Of a stretch of 64,000 nt of DNA, positions 31,957-41,249 are shown piece by piece; position 1 is the stretch's first letter, and each line of letters begins with the position of its first letter. The stretch comes from Halorussus marinus. Its GTDB lineage: Archaea > Halobacteriota > Halobacteria > Halobacteriales > Haladaptataceae. The DNA is taken from positions 124,001 through 188,000 of the forward strand of contig NZ_SBIV01000004.1 of NCBI RefSeq assembly GCF_004765795.1, given 5' to 3'. The position numbers and the translations under genes were made by a program. Under the pieces are notes generated by a model. The model had not been told where the DNA came from and made no database searches. It was given only the letters and a program-made list of their open reading frames with translations.

Positions 31957-32625
31957 TCAGGACTCCTGTATCTCCGGTGGTGTTTCGCCCGCGCCGGCGG
32001 CGTGACGGGTGACGTACGTGTGTGCGATCGCGACGCTGGCGTAGGCGGCGACGACGATCGTCGCCACCAGTACGTCGCCGACCAGCGAGAAGGGGGGCAG
32101 ACCGAGCCACGCGCCCGTCAGGAGGCCGATGCCGCCGACCGCGAGGCCGAGATACCAGTTACACCACGGGATATCGGGCTGGGCGTCGAGATCGAGGTAG
32201 ACGTCGAGCTGTTCGGCCGCGCCCGAGAGCTCGACGATGCCGCGGTTCTGGTTGTACTCGACGATGCCTGCCTCGTCCAGTTTCGGGAGGTGGGACTGGT
32301 AGAGTGCGGTGTACACCCGCTTGCGCTCGGCGGCCGAGATCGCTCCGATCGTCGTGTCGTTCTCCCAGGCCGCGACCTGCTCGGCGAGCTCCGAAAGCTC
32401 GACCGAGTCGTCGGCGCGTCGAAGGTAGTGAAGGGCGTACCGGCGACGGCGGTTCTTGAGAACGTCGAAGACGAGGTCTCGGGAGAGCTCGGGGACGGTC
32501 TGTTCGTCGTCGTCCGACGACTGCTCGTCGGGGACCCCGCCGCCGGCGATAGCCGCCTCCTGCGGGTCGGGAGCCTCCTCCGGTTCGGTACCTCCGGTTC
32601 CGGACGAGTCACCAATGGTGCTCAT
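31957..32625 (-). CDS. DUF7344-like winged-helix membrane protein
   Basis: A 222-residue protein with a disordered acidic N-terminus (about 1-45). A winged helix follows at about 48-140: DLVFDVLKNRRRRYALHYL, LAEQVAAWEN, and RVYTALYQSHLPKLDEAGIVEYN. Two membrane helices lie at about 158-210. The order is that of haloarchaeal DUF7344 proteins, which are predicted membrane-tethered DNA-binding regulators. It is the first gene of a two-gene unit with a DUF7504-like protein. Confidence 0.8.
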   Translation of the reverse strand: MSTIGDSSGTGGTEPEEAPDPQEAAIAGGGVPDEQSSDDDEQTVPELSRDLVFDVLKNRRRRYALHYLRRADDSVELSELAEQVAAWENDTTIGAISAAERKRVYTALYQSHLPKLDEAGIVEYNQNRGIVELSGAAEQLDVYLDLDAQPDIPWCNWYLGLAVGGIGLLTGAWLGLPPFSLVGDVLVATIVVAAYASVAIAHTYVTRHAAGAGETPPEIQES

Positions 32626-32816
32626 TACTCTGCCACCCCGTGGTCGTAACCCAGCATGGATTCAACACATCGCCGGGATTAGCCTTTGTTATTCACCATT
32701 TACCGGTTTGCAACCTCTGCTTACAGACCGTTGCATTCGCGTTCCACCCCGGAGCCGTCTTGCGGTAACTGGTGGTTACGAAAGCTGTCGGGTGATTGTC
32801 GACGCCGGAAGGGGTG

Positions 32817-33155
32817 TCATAGGTTCTCGTGGATGGCGAGCACGAGCGCCGGGACGACGATCATGAAGATGTGCTCCTCGATCGGGATCCCGAGCAGTTC
32901 GACGCCGGTCCGAAGCGGGATCGCGAAGACGCCGATATGAAGCGTGTACCAGTCCCACACGTACGCGATAGGGTAAAGCACGACGATCGTACGGGCGGCG
33001 GACGCGAGCGCCCGCGCACGATAGAGGAGCCATATCGCGACAGTTCCCCACACGATCTCGGTCGCGAGGTAGGTGTACGGGCCGAACGCGGCGCCTATGT
33101 CGGGAATCACGCCGAGTAGTTGGGCCCGTACCGCCAAAAATCCCGCTGCCGGCAT
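32817..33155 (-). CDS. half-size lycopene-cyclase-domain membrane protein
   Basis: The 112-residue protein from the ATG at 33155 has three membrane helices and the motif GIPIEEHIFMI (E93, E94), characteristic of the CrtYc/CrtYd-type lycopene cyclase domain. Normal archaeal and fungal enzymes contain two such domains (about 230 residues) and some bacteria use a heterodimer, so this single unit would need to dimerise or serve another carotenoid role. No other carotenoid gene is adjacent. The frame extends 13 residues upstream, but the ATG chosen begins right before the first helix. Confidence 0.75.
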   Translation of the reverse strand: MPAAGFLAVRAQLLGVIPDIGAAFGPYTYLATEIVWGTVAIWLLYRARALASAARTIVVLYPIAYVWDWYTLHIGVFAIPLRTGVELLGIPIEEHIFMIVVPALVLAIHENL

Positions 33156-33197
33156 GAGACAACTTTCAAGACCGTCGCGCGTGAGGTTCGACACGAG

Positions 33198-34343
33198 ATG
33201 GATATCTCCGACATCGCGACCACCGAGTACGTCGAATTAGAGGCCGAATCGAACGTCGGGAAAGCCCGATCGATCTTCGAGGATCAGAACCCCAAAGGAA
33301 TCATCGTCACGAAGGCCGGCAGCTACGAGGGCGTCGTCACCCAGAAACAGCTCCTCCGATCGCACATCGAGGACCACACGAAGGTCGCGACCCTGACAAA
33401 GTCCGCACCCAAAGTCGAACGCACCGACAACGTCCGGGACGTCGCCCGGTCGCTCATCGAGGGCGGCACCAAGGTCGCGCCCGTGTTCGAGTCGGGCAAC
33501 CTCTGGGGCGTGGTCGACGAGGACCTCATCCTCGAAGCGGTCCTCGAAAACCTCGACACGCTGACCGTCGAGGACATCTACACCGAGAACGTCATCACGA
33601 TCGACGAGGACGCCACGCTCGGGCAGGCGATCAATCAACTCCGCGAGCACGGTGTCTCGCGGCTCCCGGTCGTCGACGAGGACGGCTTCCTTGCGGGCGT
33701 CGTTACGACCCACGACGTGGTCGACTTCGCGACCCGCAACGAACAGCGCATCACCGGCGAGGGCGACCGCGCCGGGGACCTCGACCGGATGCTCGACCTC
33801 CCGGTGTACGACGTGATGTCGAGTCCGGTCGAGACGACCACGCTCGGCGAGTCGGTCCGGGACGCGGTCGAGCAGATGCTCGACAACGACTTCGCGGGCC
33901 TCGTGGTCACCCCCGAGGACGACGACCGCGTGGTCGGCGGGGTGCTCACCAAGACCGACGTACTGCGCGCGCTGACCTACACCGAAGAGGAGGTGATGGA
34001 CGTCCAGATCACGAACATCAACCTCCTCGACACCATCGGTCGCGAGGACATCCGGGAGTCGATCGCCGAGATCGCCGACAAGTACCAGCAGATGCAGGTA
34101 CGCCACGCCCACGTCCGGTTCCACGAGCACAAAGAGAAGCTCCGGGGTACGCCCCTGCTCCAGTGTGCGATCCGGCTGCGGACGAACCGCGGGCAGGTCG
34201 CGGGGTCGGGCGAGGGCTACGGCGCCGAACAGGCGTTCAGCGTGGCCCGCGACAAGCTCGAACGTAACGTGCTCGAGATCAAGGGCATCGAGAGCGACCG
34301 CGAGTACGAGGGCCAACTCCTCCGAAAACTCGGCGAGCTCTGA
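33198..34343 (+). CDS. four-CBS-domain protein with C-terminal HPF/RaiA-like domain
   Basis: The 381-residue protein has two Bateman modules: four CBS units starting near residues 5, 60, 120 and 200. Visible motifs are VEDIYTENVITIDEDATLGQAI and VYDVMSSPVETTTLGESV. The C-terminal ~110 residues (EIADKYQQMQVRHAHVRFHEH ... GSGEGYGAEQAFSVARDKLERNVLEIKG) resemble the ribosome hibernation factor HPF/RaiA. The fusion would link nucleotide sensing to ribosomes. The second assignment rests on the beta-strand pattern and should be treated as moderate. Confidence 0.8.
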   Translation: MDISDIATTEYVELEAESNVGKARSIFEDQNPKGIIVTKAGSYEGVVTQKQLLRSHIEDHTKVATLTKSAPKVERTDNVRDVARSLIEGGTKVAPVFESGNLWGVVDEDLILEAVLENLDTLTVEDIYTENVITIDEDATLGQAINQLREHGVSRLPVVDEDGFLAGVVTTHDVVDFATRNEQRITGEGDRAGDLDRMLDLPVYDVMSSPVETTTLGESVRDAVEQMLDNDFAGLVVTPEDDDRVVGGVLTKTDVLRALTYTEEEVMDVQITNINLLDTIGREDIRESIAEIADKYQQMQVRHAHVRFHEHKEKLRGTPLLQCAIRLRTNRGQVAGSGEGYGAEQAFSVARDKLERNVLEIKGIESDREYEGQLLRKLGEL

Positions 34344-34354
34344 GAGGCCGCCGC

Positions 34355-35353
34355 CTATTCCGGTCGCGGTGCCGCCCGCTGTAACGCGGTCTCCGCGACG
34401 TTGCCGCCGTAGTCGCCGCTTCTGGACAGCGAGTCGACGATGAGCCCGAGCAGTTGGGCCTGCTGGGCGTCGAGGTCCCGGATCCGGTCGTCGACCGCCC
34501 GGGTGTGTTGGTCCATCTCGCGGACGTGCTCGCGGGCGTCGTTCGCGAGCTCGGTCGCGTCCCGTTCTTCGTCGAGCAACAGCGCGTCCATCGCGGTGTT
34601 GACGATCTCGGCGGCGTCGTCGTGGAGGTCGTCGAGTCCGGCCGCCACTTCCTCGGGGATTTCGCCGAGCTGACGGGCGTGCTGGGCCATCTTCGCGGCG
34701 TGGTCGGCGATGCGTTCGAGCTGTCGGGCGCTGGAGTGGTAGTCGAAGCAGGTCTCTCGGGAGACCCCGAGCTCCTCGGCGGCCTTCGGCGTCCGAAGGG
34801 TCGCCCGGAAGATGCGCGAGACCATAAACCACAGCCGGTCGACGTCGTCGTCGCGCTCGATGACGTCCTCGGCGAGCGAGTCGTCGTTCTCCCGGATCGC
34901 GGTCACCGCGTCTTCGAGCATGCTGAGCGCGATGAGTCGCATGCGCGTGACCGCGTTGTGGACCGAAAGCTCCGAGGAGTCGAGCAGGTCCTGGATGACG
35001 ACGCGGTCGCCGGTCTCCTCGATGACCTCGAGTCCGACGAGGCTCTGGGTCGCGTTCCGGATCGCCTGACGCTGGTCGGCGTCGATGCGCCCCGACTCCA
35101 GCACGATGACGTCGAAGCCGCTGACGTACATCGTCATCACGGTCCGGGTGAGGCTCTCGCCTCGGAGGTCGGTGATGTCGAGGGTTCCCTCGGACTTCTC
35201 GTCGGAGTCGCGCGAGGTGACGACCAGCGAGTCGTCCTGCGGGTAGAACGCCAGTCGCTCGCCCGCCTCGATCCCGTTCGCGGTCGCCCAGTCTTTCGGA
35301 ATCGAGACCGTGAACGTCGAACCGCCGGTCACCTGCACCTTTCGGGTCTCCAT
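34355..35353 (-). CDS. AbrB-PhoU phosphate regulator
   Basis: A 332-residue protein. It begins METRKVQVTGGSTFTVSIPKDWA, an AbrB/SpoVT-type swapped-hairpin DNA-binding domain (1-45). Two PhoU-like helical bundles follow, with SMLEDAVTAI and RLWFMVSRIF helices. The ATG at 35353 is chosen because the upstream candidate at 35380 overlaps a TATA-like element 26 bases before it. It is divergent from pstS across a 273-base control region, so it is the likely regulator of the phosphate operon. Confidence 0.88.
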   Translation of the reverse strand: METRKVQVTGGSTFTVSIPKDWATANGIEAGERLAFYPQDDSLVVTSRDSDEKSEGTLDITDLRGESLTRTVMTMYVSGFDVIVLESGRIDADQRQAIRNATQSLVGLEVIEETGDRVVIQDLLDSSELSVHNAVTRMRLIALSMLEDAVTAIRENDDSLAEDVIERDDDVDRLWFMVSRIFRATLRTPKAAEELGVSRETCFDYHSSARQLERIADHAAKMAQHARQLGEIPEEVAAGLDDLHDDAAEIVNTAMDALLLDEERDATELANDAREHVREMDQHTRAVDDRIRDLDAQQAQLLGLIVDSLSRSGDYGGNVAETALQRAAPRPE

Positions 35354-35626
35354 ATCGGGAGAATTAGTAGCACGAGCCATAAATCTACCCGTCTCTATAT
35401 ACTGCTCGCCCGACCGGGATAACTGCCCGATAGGTCGAGCGACCAAACCGACAGATAGCCGGATAAAGCCCGCCAAAACGGGCTTCAGTGCCGAGTAACA
35501 CCTCCCTACTCGCAGGTAGGTCGCGGCATCTCACTCTCGAAAACACCCATGTCACCGTGACTCAACAAAGAACTATATAGAAATCATAGTAGGGTATTTA
35601 CACGGATCGGCTCCTCCGAGTAAGTG
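35354..35626. promoter_or_regulatory. divergent phosphate-control region with two hairpins
   Basis: The region holds a minus-strand TATA (TTTATGG, about 35378-35384) for the AbrB-PhoU gene. Two plus-strand TATA candidates serve pstS: ACTATATAG near 35572 and TATTTA at 35595-35600, the latter 30 bases before the pstS ATG. In between lie perfect hairpins AAGCCCG/CGGGCTT (35466-35485) and CCTAC/GTAGG (about 35505-35520), possible operator or termination signals. Confidence 0.5.
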
Positions 35627-36625
35627 ATGACAGAGTCAGGGTTCCTTTCACGGCGGGCGTTTCTGGCGGGTACCGGTGCGACCGGTGCGGCGGCGCTCGC
35701 CGGCTGTATCGGCGAGACCGGCGGCTCCGGCGACGACGGCTCAGCGGAGACGACCGAGGGCGGACAGAGCGTCTCGGGCGGTATTACCATCACCGGGAGC
35801 AGTACGGTCTACCCCGTGTCGGTCGCGATGGCCGAGGAGTTCGAGAAGGCAAACAGCGAAGTCGACATCTCGGTCGACCCGACCGGGACCGGCGGCGGGT
35901 TCGAGAACCACTTCTGTCCGGGGAACTCCGACATCAACGGCGCCTCGCGTCCGATCACGGACGCCGAGGAGGAAAACTGCAACGAGAACGGCGTCGATCC
36001 CCGGCAGTTCCAGGTCGCGAGCGACGCACTGACCGTCGTCGTCAACAAGGACGCCACCTGGGTCGACAGCATAACCTTCGAGGAACTCGCACAGATCTGG
36101 CGCCCCGACGGGGCACAGCAGTGGAGCGACGTTCGAGACGACTGGCCCGACAAGCCGCTCGAACTGTACGGCCCCGCCTCGACGTCGGGTACGTTCGACT
36201 GGTTCACCGAGAACGTCGTCGGCGAGGCCGGCTCACACCGCAGCGACTACGAGGCCACCGAGGACGACAACAACATCGTCGCCGGCGTCGAGGGGTCGCC
36301 GAACGCGATGGGCTACCTCGGGTTCGCCTACTACCAGGAGAACAGCGACCGCGTGAAGGCCGTCAGCGTCGCCGAGGGCGACGCTTCGAACGCCGTCGAG
36401 CCGACGCTCGAAAACGCCAAGTCCGGCGACTACCCGATGGCCCGCCCGCTGTTCGTCTACCCGGCGGCCGGCTCGATTCAGGAGAAAGACCAGGTGTACG
36501 AGTTCCTGAAGTTCTACATCGAGCAGTCCGAGACCGACATCGTCACCGAGATCGGCTACGTCCCCGCGAGCGCTGACCTGCGCGACGACAACCTCGAGAC
36601 GCTCGAGGAGATCCGCAACGAGTAG
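35627..36625 (+). CDS. pstS: phosphate ABC transporter substrate-binding lipoprotein
   Basis: A 332-residue protein with a Tat/lipobox signal (SRRAFLAGTGATGAAALAGC). It carries the phosphate-binding landmarks ITGSSTVYPVS, DPTGTGGGFENHFC, DINGASRPI, and GPASTSGTFDWF. It captures phosphate outside the cell and hands it to PstCA. First gene of pstSCAB-phoU; leaderless start predicted from TATTTA 30 bases ahead (an adjacent GTG is also in frame). Confidence 0.96.
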   Translation: MTESGFLSRRAFLAGTGATGAAALAGCIGETGGSGDDGSAETTEGGQSVSGGITITGSSTVYPVSVAMAEEFEKANSEVDISVDPTGTGGGFENHFCPGNSDINGASRPITDAEEENCNENGVDPRQFQVASDALTVVVNKDATWVDSITFEELAQIWRPDGAQQWSDVRDDWPDKPLELYGPASTSGTFDWFTENVVGEAGSHRSDYEATEDDNNIVAGVEGSPNAMGYLGFAYYQENSDRVKAVSVAEGDASNAVEPTLENAKSGDYPMARPLFVYPAAGSIQEKDQVYEFLKFYIEQSETDIVTEIGYVPASADLRDDNLETLEEIRNE

Positions 36626-36663
36626 CCGCCTGCGGGAAATCACCTACCTTTACCACATCCACC

Positions 36664-37599
36664 GTGAACAACGAATCGATGAGCGAGGAACCAGCGCGAC
36701 CGGCGTTCGCGGGCGAGAACCGCACCCGGTCGGCCAAGGAGTCGGCCATCAAGTGGTTCCTGTTCGTGTGCGCGGCGCTGTCGGTGTTCGTGACGCTCGC
36801 GATCGTCGCGACGCTGCTGTTCGACGCCATCGAGTTTTTCACCAGAGTTTCGCCGTTGGCGTTTTTCACCGGCACGAACTGGAGCCCCAAGATCGGCGAG
36901 GCGTTCGGCGTCCTCCCGCTCGTGACGAACACGCTGGCAGTGACCGCGCTGTCGGCGTTGGTAGCGATTCCCGTCGGGACCGCCTCGGCGGCGTACCTCA
37001 GCGAGTACGCGAGCGATCAGGTCCGATCGGTGCTCAAGCCCGCACTGGAAGTTCTCGCGGGCATTCCGACCGTCGTCTACGGCCTGTTCGCGCTCGTGTA
37101 CGTCACCCCCGCGCTCCAGGCGGTCGGGATCCCGGTCGGGACGTTCAACCTCCTCAGCGCGTCGATCATGGTCGGCGTGATGATCATCCCGATGGTGTCG
37201 AGCCTCAGCGAGGACGCGATGAGCGCGGTCCCCGACTCGCTCCGGCAGGGCGCCTACGGGCTCGGCGCGACGAAGTTCGAGGTGACGACGACCGTCGTCG
37301 TCCCCGCCGCGGTGTCGGGCATCTTCTCGTCGTTCATCCTCGCGCTGTCCCGGGCGATCGGCGAGACGATGATCGTGGTGGTCGCCGCGGGGATGAGCCC
37401 GCAGTTGGTTCCGAGCCCGTTCGGCTCGATCCAGCCGATGACCTCCGCGATGGTCCAGCTCGCGACCAGCGACCTCGCGGGCGGAACCGCCGCCTACTAC
37501 GCGCTGTTCGCGATCGGGCTCACGCTGTTCGTCATCACGTTCTCGATGAACGTGGCGAGCAACTGGGTGGCGTCGCGCTACCGGGAGGAGTACGAATGA
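36664..37599 (+). CDS. pstC: phosphate ABC transporter permease PstC
   Basis: A 311-residue permease with six membrane helices and the cytoplasmic EAA-type loop SLRQGAYGLGATKFEVTTTVVVPAAVSGI that docks on PstB. The start is a GTG at 36664; an ATG at 36679 would remove five residues and is equally plausible. It lies 38 bases after pstS. Its stop overlaps a 10-codon frame that leads into pstA. Confidence 0.94.
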   Translation: MNNESMSEEPARPAFAGENRTRSAKESAIKWFLFVCAALSVFVTLAIVATLLFDAIEFFTRVSPLAFFTGTNWSPKIGEAFGVLPLVTNTLAVTALSALVAIPVGTASAAYLSEYASDQVRSVLKPALEVLAGIPTVVYGLFALVYVTPALQAVGIPVGTFNLLSASIMVGVMIIPMVSSLSEDAMSAVPDSLRQGAYGLGATKFEVTTTVVVPAAVSGIFSSFILALSRAIGETMIVVVAAGMSPQLVPSPFGSIQPMTSAMVQLATSDLAGGTAAYYALFAIGLTLFVITFSMNVASNWVASRYREEYE

Positions 37600-37628
37600 T
37601 CGACGCGACTACCGAGGTGATTCGATAA
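37596..37628 (+). CDS. possible 10-codon bridging frame between pstC and pstA
   Basis: ATG at 37596 overlaps the pstC stop (ATGA) and reads MIDATTEVIR; the TAA overlaps the pstA ATG (TAATG). It would let ribosomes travel from pstC to pstA without release. It is too short to judge as a protein and may be fortuitous. Confidence 0.25.
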   Translation: MIDATTEVIR

Positions 37629-39271
37629 TGGCGACCGAGCGTTCGACCCGCGACGGATCGTGGTACGGCGACGGTGAGGGAGTGAACCAGCTTCGCGGAC
37701 AGCTGTTCAAGTGGGGCTGTCTGGGCGCGATGCTGTTCGGCATCGTGATGGTGTTCGTGTTGCTCGCGTACGTCGCGATCGACGCGATCCGGCCGCTCAC
37801 CGCCGATCCCGGGTGGCATCTCACCTTCTTCCTCACGCTGGTCGCGCCGACGAGCGCGCTTCTTGGCTACTACGGCTTGCGGGACCGACGATCGGGCCTC
37901 GTGGGCGCGATCGCGACCGCGTTGCCGGCGTTCTGTCTGCTGGTCGGGGCCGGCATCTCGCTCCTGCTCGTCGACGTGTTCCGGCCCATCGAGTGGTTCG
38001 GAACCGCGGTCGCGCTGGTGGTCGCGGTCGGCGTCGTCTACGTCCACCGGCGGCTCCGGACCGAGCCGGCGGCGTTCGAACGTCCGATCGTCACCGTCGG
38101 GGCGCTGGTTCTCGCGGTCGTCGGCGTTCCCGGTGTGGTGCCCAGCCTGAGCCAACTGTTCCGTAACGCCCCGATCGCGCTCAACCCCGCGACGATGTTG
38201 CTCTACTCGTTTGCGGTCCCGGTCGCGATTCTGACCGGCCTCGCGATCGCCCGGCGCCGCGAGAGTCGGCGCGACGGTCTGATCGCGGCGGCGCTCACGG
38301 TGGTCGGCGGCGTCCTCGCCGTGATCGCGGCGCCGGCGGTCGGGATCGACGACTACCTGCTGATCGTGCTCAGTCTGTCTATCGCGGCGCCGACCGCCGT
38401 CTACGTCGAGGGCGTGGTCAGAGAGCGCGACCACCTCGTCGGCCTCGCGCTACCGATCGTCGCGTACGTCGGGACGTTTCTCGGCGCGGCGCTCGTCGAA
38501 GCCTACGGGTTCGCCGGGCCGGAGGCGTGGCTCGACTGGCAGTTCCTCACCAGCGCTCACTCGCGGTTTCCACAGGAAGCTGGCATCTACCCCGCGCTCG
38601 TCGGCTCGATCATGATGATGCTGGTCATCGTCGTCTCGGCGTTCCCGGTCGGGGTCGCGGCCGCGGTGTACCTCGAAGAGTACGCGCCCGACTCCGGTAC
38701 GGTCGGTCGCGTAGTGGGGCTCATCGAGATGAACATCGCCAACCTCGCCGGGGTCCCGTCGGTCGTCTACGGCCTGCTCGGACTCGCGCTGTTCATCCGG
38801 TACGCCGACATGAACACGGGATCGGTCATCGTCGGGGGACTCACGGTCGGCCTACTCATTCTGCCGATCGTCATCATCTCCTCCCAAGAGGCGATCCGGG
38901 CGGTGCCGAACTCGATGCGACAGGCGTCCTACGGGATGGGTGCGACCAAGTGGCAGACGGTCCGGAACGTGGTGCTCCCCGAGTCGATCCCGGGCATCCT
39001 GACCGGCACCATCCTCGCGTTCGGTCGAGCCATCGGCGAGACCGCGCCGCTGTTGATGATCGGCGCCGCGGCGGTCGTGTTCAGCCCGCCGGGCTCGTTC
39101 GCCGAGAAGTTCAGCGCGATGCCGCGCCAGATCTTCGCGTGGTCTCACGAGCCGAGCGCGGAGTTCCGGTACGGCGTCCTCGCGGCCGGCGTCGTTACGT
39201 TGCTGGTCGTACTGCTGTCGATGAACGCCGCGGCGATACTCATCCGGAACCGCTATCAACGGAGGTCATAA
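37628..39271 (+). CDS. pstA: phosphate ABC transporter permease PstA, long form
   Basis: The 547-residue protein is nearly twice the size of bacterial PstA. The C-terminal ~260 residues are the permease core, with the EAA-type loop SMRQASYGMGATKWQTVRNVVLPESIPGI. The N-terminal part adds about seven membrane helices, typical of haloarchaeal PstA in my recollection. It partners with PstC. Four bases separate it from pstB. Confidence 0.93.
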   Translation: MATERSTRDGSWYGDGEGVNQLRGQLFKWGCLGAMLFGIVMVFVLLAYVAIDAIRPLTADPGWHLTFFLTLVAPTSALLGYYGLRDRRSGLVGAIATALPAFCLLVGAGISLLLVDVFRPIEWFGTAVALVVAVGVVYVHRRLRTEPAAFERPIVTVGALVLAVVGVPGVVPSLSQLFRNAPIALNPATMLLYSFAVPVAILTGLAIARRRESRRDGLIAAALTVVGGVLAVIAAPAVGIDDYLLIVLSLSIAAPTAVYVEGVVRERDHLVGLALPIVAYVGTFLGAALVEAYGFAGPEAWLDWQFLTSAHSRFPQEAGIYPALVGSIMMMLVIVVSAFPVGVAAAVYLEEYAPDSGTVGRVVGLIEMNIANLAGVPSVVYGLLGLALFIRYADMNTGSVIVGGLTVGLLILPIVIISSQEAIRAVPNSMRQASYGMGATKWQTVRNVVLPESIPGILTGTILAFGRAIGETAPLLMIGAAAVVFSPPGSFAEKFSAMPRQIFAWSHEPSAEFRYGVLAAGVVTLLVVLLSMNAAAILIRNRYQRRS

Positions 39272-39274
39272 AAT

Positions 39275-40153
39275 ATGAGCAACGAGAACATGACGGCTCC
39301 AAACCCCGAGACAGAGGCTGAGAACGACGACGATGCGGTCTCGCCGACGCCGGGGTCCGGAGCGGTCGACGCCGGCGACCTCGAGACGGCGACCGCGTCG
39401 AGTCGGACGGTCATCGAGTCGCGCGACCTCGACGTCTACTACGGCGAGACGCAGGCGCTCGACGACGTGAGCATCCGGATCCCCGAAAAGCAGGTAACCG
39501 CGATGATCGGCCCCTCGGGCTGTGGGAAGTCGACGTTCCTCAGGTGTATCAACCGGATGAACGACCTCATCGACGCCGCCCGGATCGAGGGCGACTTGCT
39601 GTTTCAGGACAAGAACGTCTACGACGACGACGTCGACCCGGTCGCGCTCCGGCGACGCATCGGGATGGTGTTCCAACAGCCCAACCCGTTCCCAAAGAGC
39701 ATCTACGACAACGTCGCCTACGGGCTCCGACTCCAGAACAAGACCGAGAACCTCGACGAGAAGGTCGAGCAAGCCCTGAAGGGCGCCGCGCTCTGGGACG
39801 AAGTGAAAGACCAGCTCGACGAGTCGGGGCTGGATCTGTCGGGCGGTCAGCAACAGCGCCTCTGCATCGCGCGAGCCATCGCGGTCGACCCGGAAGTCAT
39901 CCTGATGGACGAGCCCGCGAGCGCGCTCGACCCGGTCGCGACCTCCCAGATCGAGGATCTGATCGACGAACTCGCCGAGGACTACACGGTCGTGATCGTC
40001 ACCCACAACATGCAACAGGCCGCCCGTATCTCGGACAAGACCGCCGTGTTCCTCACCGGCGGCGAACTCGTGGAGTTCGACGACACCCAGAAGATCTTCG
40101 AGAACCCCGAACACCAGCGGGTCGAAGACTACATCACCGGGAAGTTCGGATAG
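39275..40153 (+). CDS. pstB: phosphate ABC transporter ATPase PstB
   Basis: A 292-residue ATPase. An acidic, disordered N-terminal tail of about 40 residues precedes the ABC domain. Walker A is GPSGCGKST (about 79-87), the signature LSGGQQQR is near 188, and Walker B is [13 protein letters not shown]. It powers phosphate uptake through PstCA. Confidence 0.97.
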   Translation: MSNENMTAPNPETEAENDDDAVSPTPGSGAVDAGDLETATASSRTVIESRDLDVYYGETQALDDVSIRIPEKQVTAMIGPSGCGKSTFLRCINRMNDLIDAARIEGDLLFQDKNVYDDDVDPVALRRRIGMVFQQPNPFPKSIYDNVAYGLRLQNKTENLDEKVEQALKGAALWDEVKDQLDESGLDLSGGQQQRLCIARAIAVDPEVILMDEPASALDPVATSQIEDLIDELAEDYTVVIVTHNMQQAARISDKTAVFLTGGELVEFDDTQKIFENPEHQRVEDYITGKFG

Positions 40154-40289
40154 ACCCGTTTGCCGCCGGCACGCTCGGGGGTTCTCGGTTCGCTCGCCCA
40201 ACGGGTTGGCGGCGTGACTGGCCGATCGCCATTGGTAGTCGACGTAGCGCAGGGAAAACTACAACACGAAGACACGCGACACTCGAACC

Positions 40290-40967
40290 ATGCCACGAAA
40301 GGATTATCAACAGCAACTCACGGAGCTCCGCGAGAACGTCCTCTACATGAGCGAGGTCGTCATGGAGCGACTCCGGATGGGACTCGACGCCTTAGAACAG
40401 AAAGACGACGAGCTCGCGTGGGAGGTCATCGAGGGCGACGACGAGGTCAACGAGCTCTACCTCGAACTCGAACAGGAGTGTATCAACCTGCTCGCGCTCC
40501 AGCAGCCGGTCGCCAGCGACCTCCGGACGATCGCGGCTTCGTTCAAGATCATTACCGACCTCGAACGCATCGGCGACCTCGCCACCAACCTCGGCGACTA
40601 CTCGTTACAGGCCGATCAGGACGTGTTCCCCGAGGTCGACATTCAGGAGCTCGGATCGCTCACCCTCGACATGATCGAGGACGCGATGATGGCCTACGAC
40701 GAGGAGGACACAGACGGCTGTTACGAGATCGCCGAGCGCGACGACGACCTCGACGCGCGTTGCGAACGGGCGAGCGAACTCGTCGTGCGCGACCTCATCG
40801 AGACCGAACTCGAGGAGAACACCGAAGAAGAAGTCGAGACGCTCCTCCAAGACGTCTCGCGGCTCCTGTTGACGGTCAGGGACCTCGAACGCATCGGCGA
40901 CCACGCGGTCAACATCGCGGCCCGCACCCTCTACATGGTCGAGAACGACGACGAGCTCATCTACTAG
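40290..40967 (+). CDS. phoU: phosphate signalling protein PhoU
   Basis: A 225-residue all-helical protein with two PhoU repeats, each containing the metal-cluster motif: DLERIGDLATNLGDYS (about 90-105) and DLERIGDHAVNIAART (about 195-210). PhoU restrains Pst transport when phosphate is plentiful. It follows pstB by 136 bases with the operon's orientation. A copy of a dispersed repeat lies downstream. Confidence 0.95.
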   Translation: MPRKDYQQQLTELRENVLYMSEVVMERLRMGLDALEQKDDELAWEVIEGDDEVNELYLELEQECINLLALQQPVASDLRTIAASFKIITDLERIGDLATNLGDYSLQADQDVFPEVDIQELGSLTLDMIEDAMMAYDEEDTDGCYEIAERDDDLDARCERASELVVRDLIETELEENTEEEVETLLQDVSRLLLTVRDLERIGDHAVNIAARTLYMVENDDELIY

Positions 40968-41066
40968 AGCCTTTTCGTGCGGGTGCGCCGGAAGGCAAAC
41001 CGCGTCTTCCGAGTCTTGGCTCGCTTCGATCGCCAAGACGCCCCGAGAGACACACCTTGCAAAGCG

Positions 41067-41138
41067 TTCATGAAAACGCGTCGTCACCCCCTCAGGCGGC
41101 CTACGGTCGCCTTCGAGGATTCCTCGGTCCGCTCGCTC
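41067..41138 (+). repeat. dispersed intergenic repeat, copy B
   Basis: The order of blocks is TTCATGAAAA, GTCACCCCCTCAG, a hairpin (GGCG ... CGCC), CTTCGAGG, then CGGTCCGC. It matches copy A at 6364-6442 read on the opposite strand. The flanks are conserved and the hairpin differs, so the unit is a true repeat rather than a shared terminator stem. Confidence 0.6.
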
Positions 41139-41249
41139 GGACTCCGGCCTCGCTCGCGGTACCACTGCTCGAACTCCCAGAGAGACACGACTGCGTGAAC
41201 GCCGCGAGAGACAAATTTCGACGACACCGGGAACTCCGGCGACGCTACT

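Noticed and set aside
40968-41249. Possible small RNA gene downstream of phoU
   Set aside because: Stems exist, but they are accounted for by the dispersed repeat; no promoter of its own was seen.
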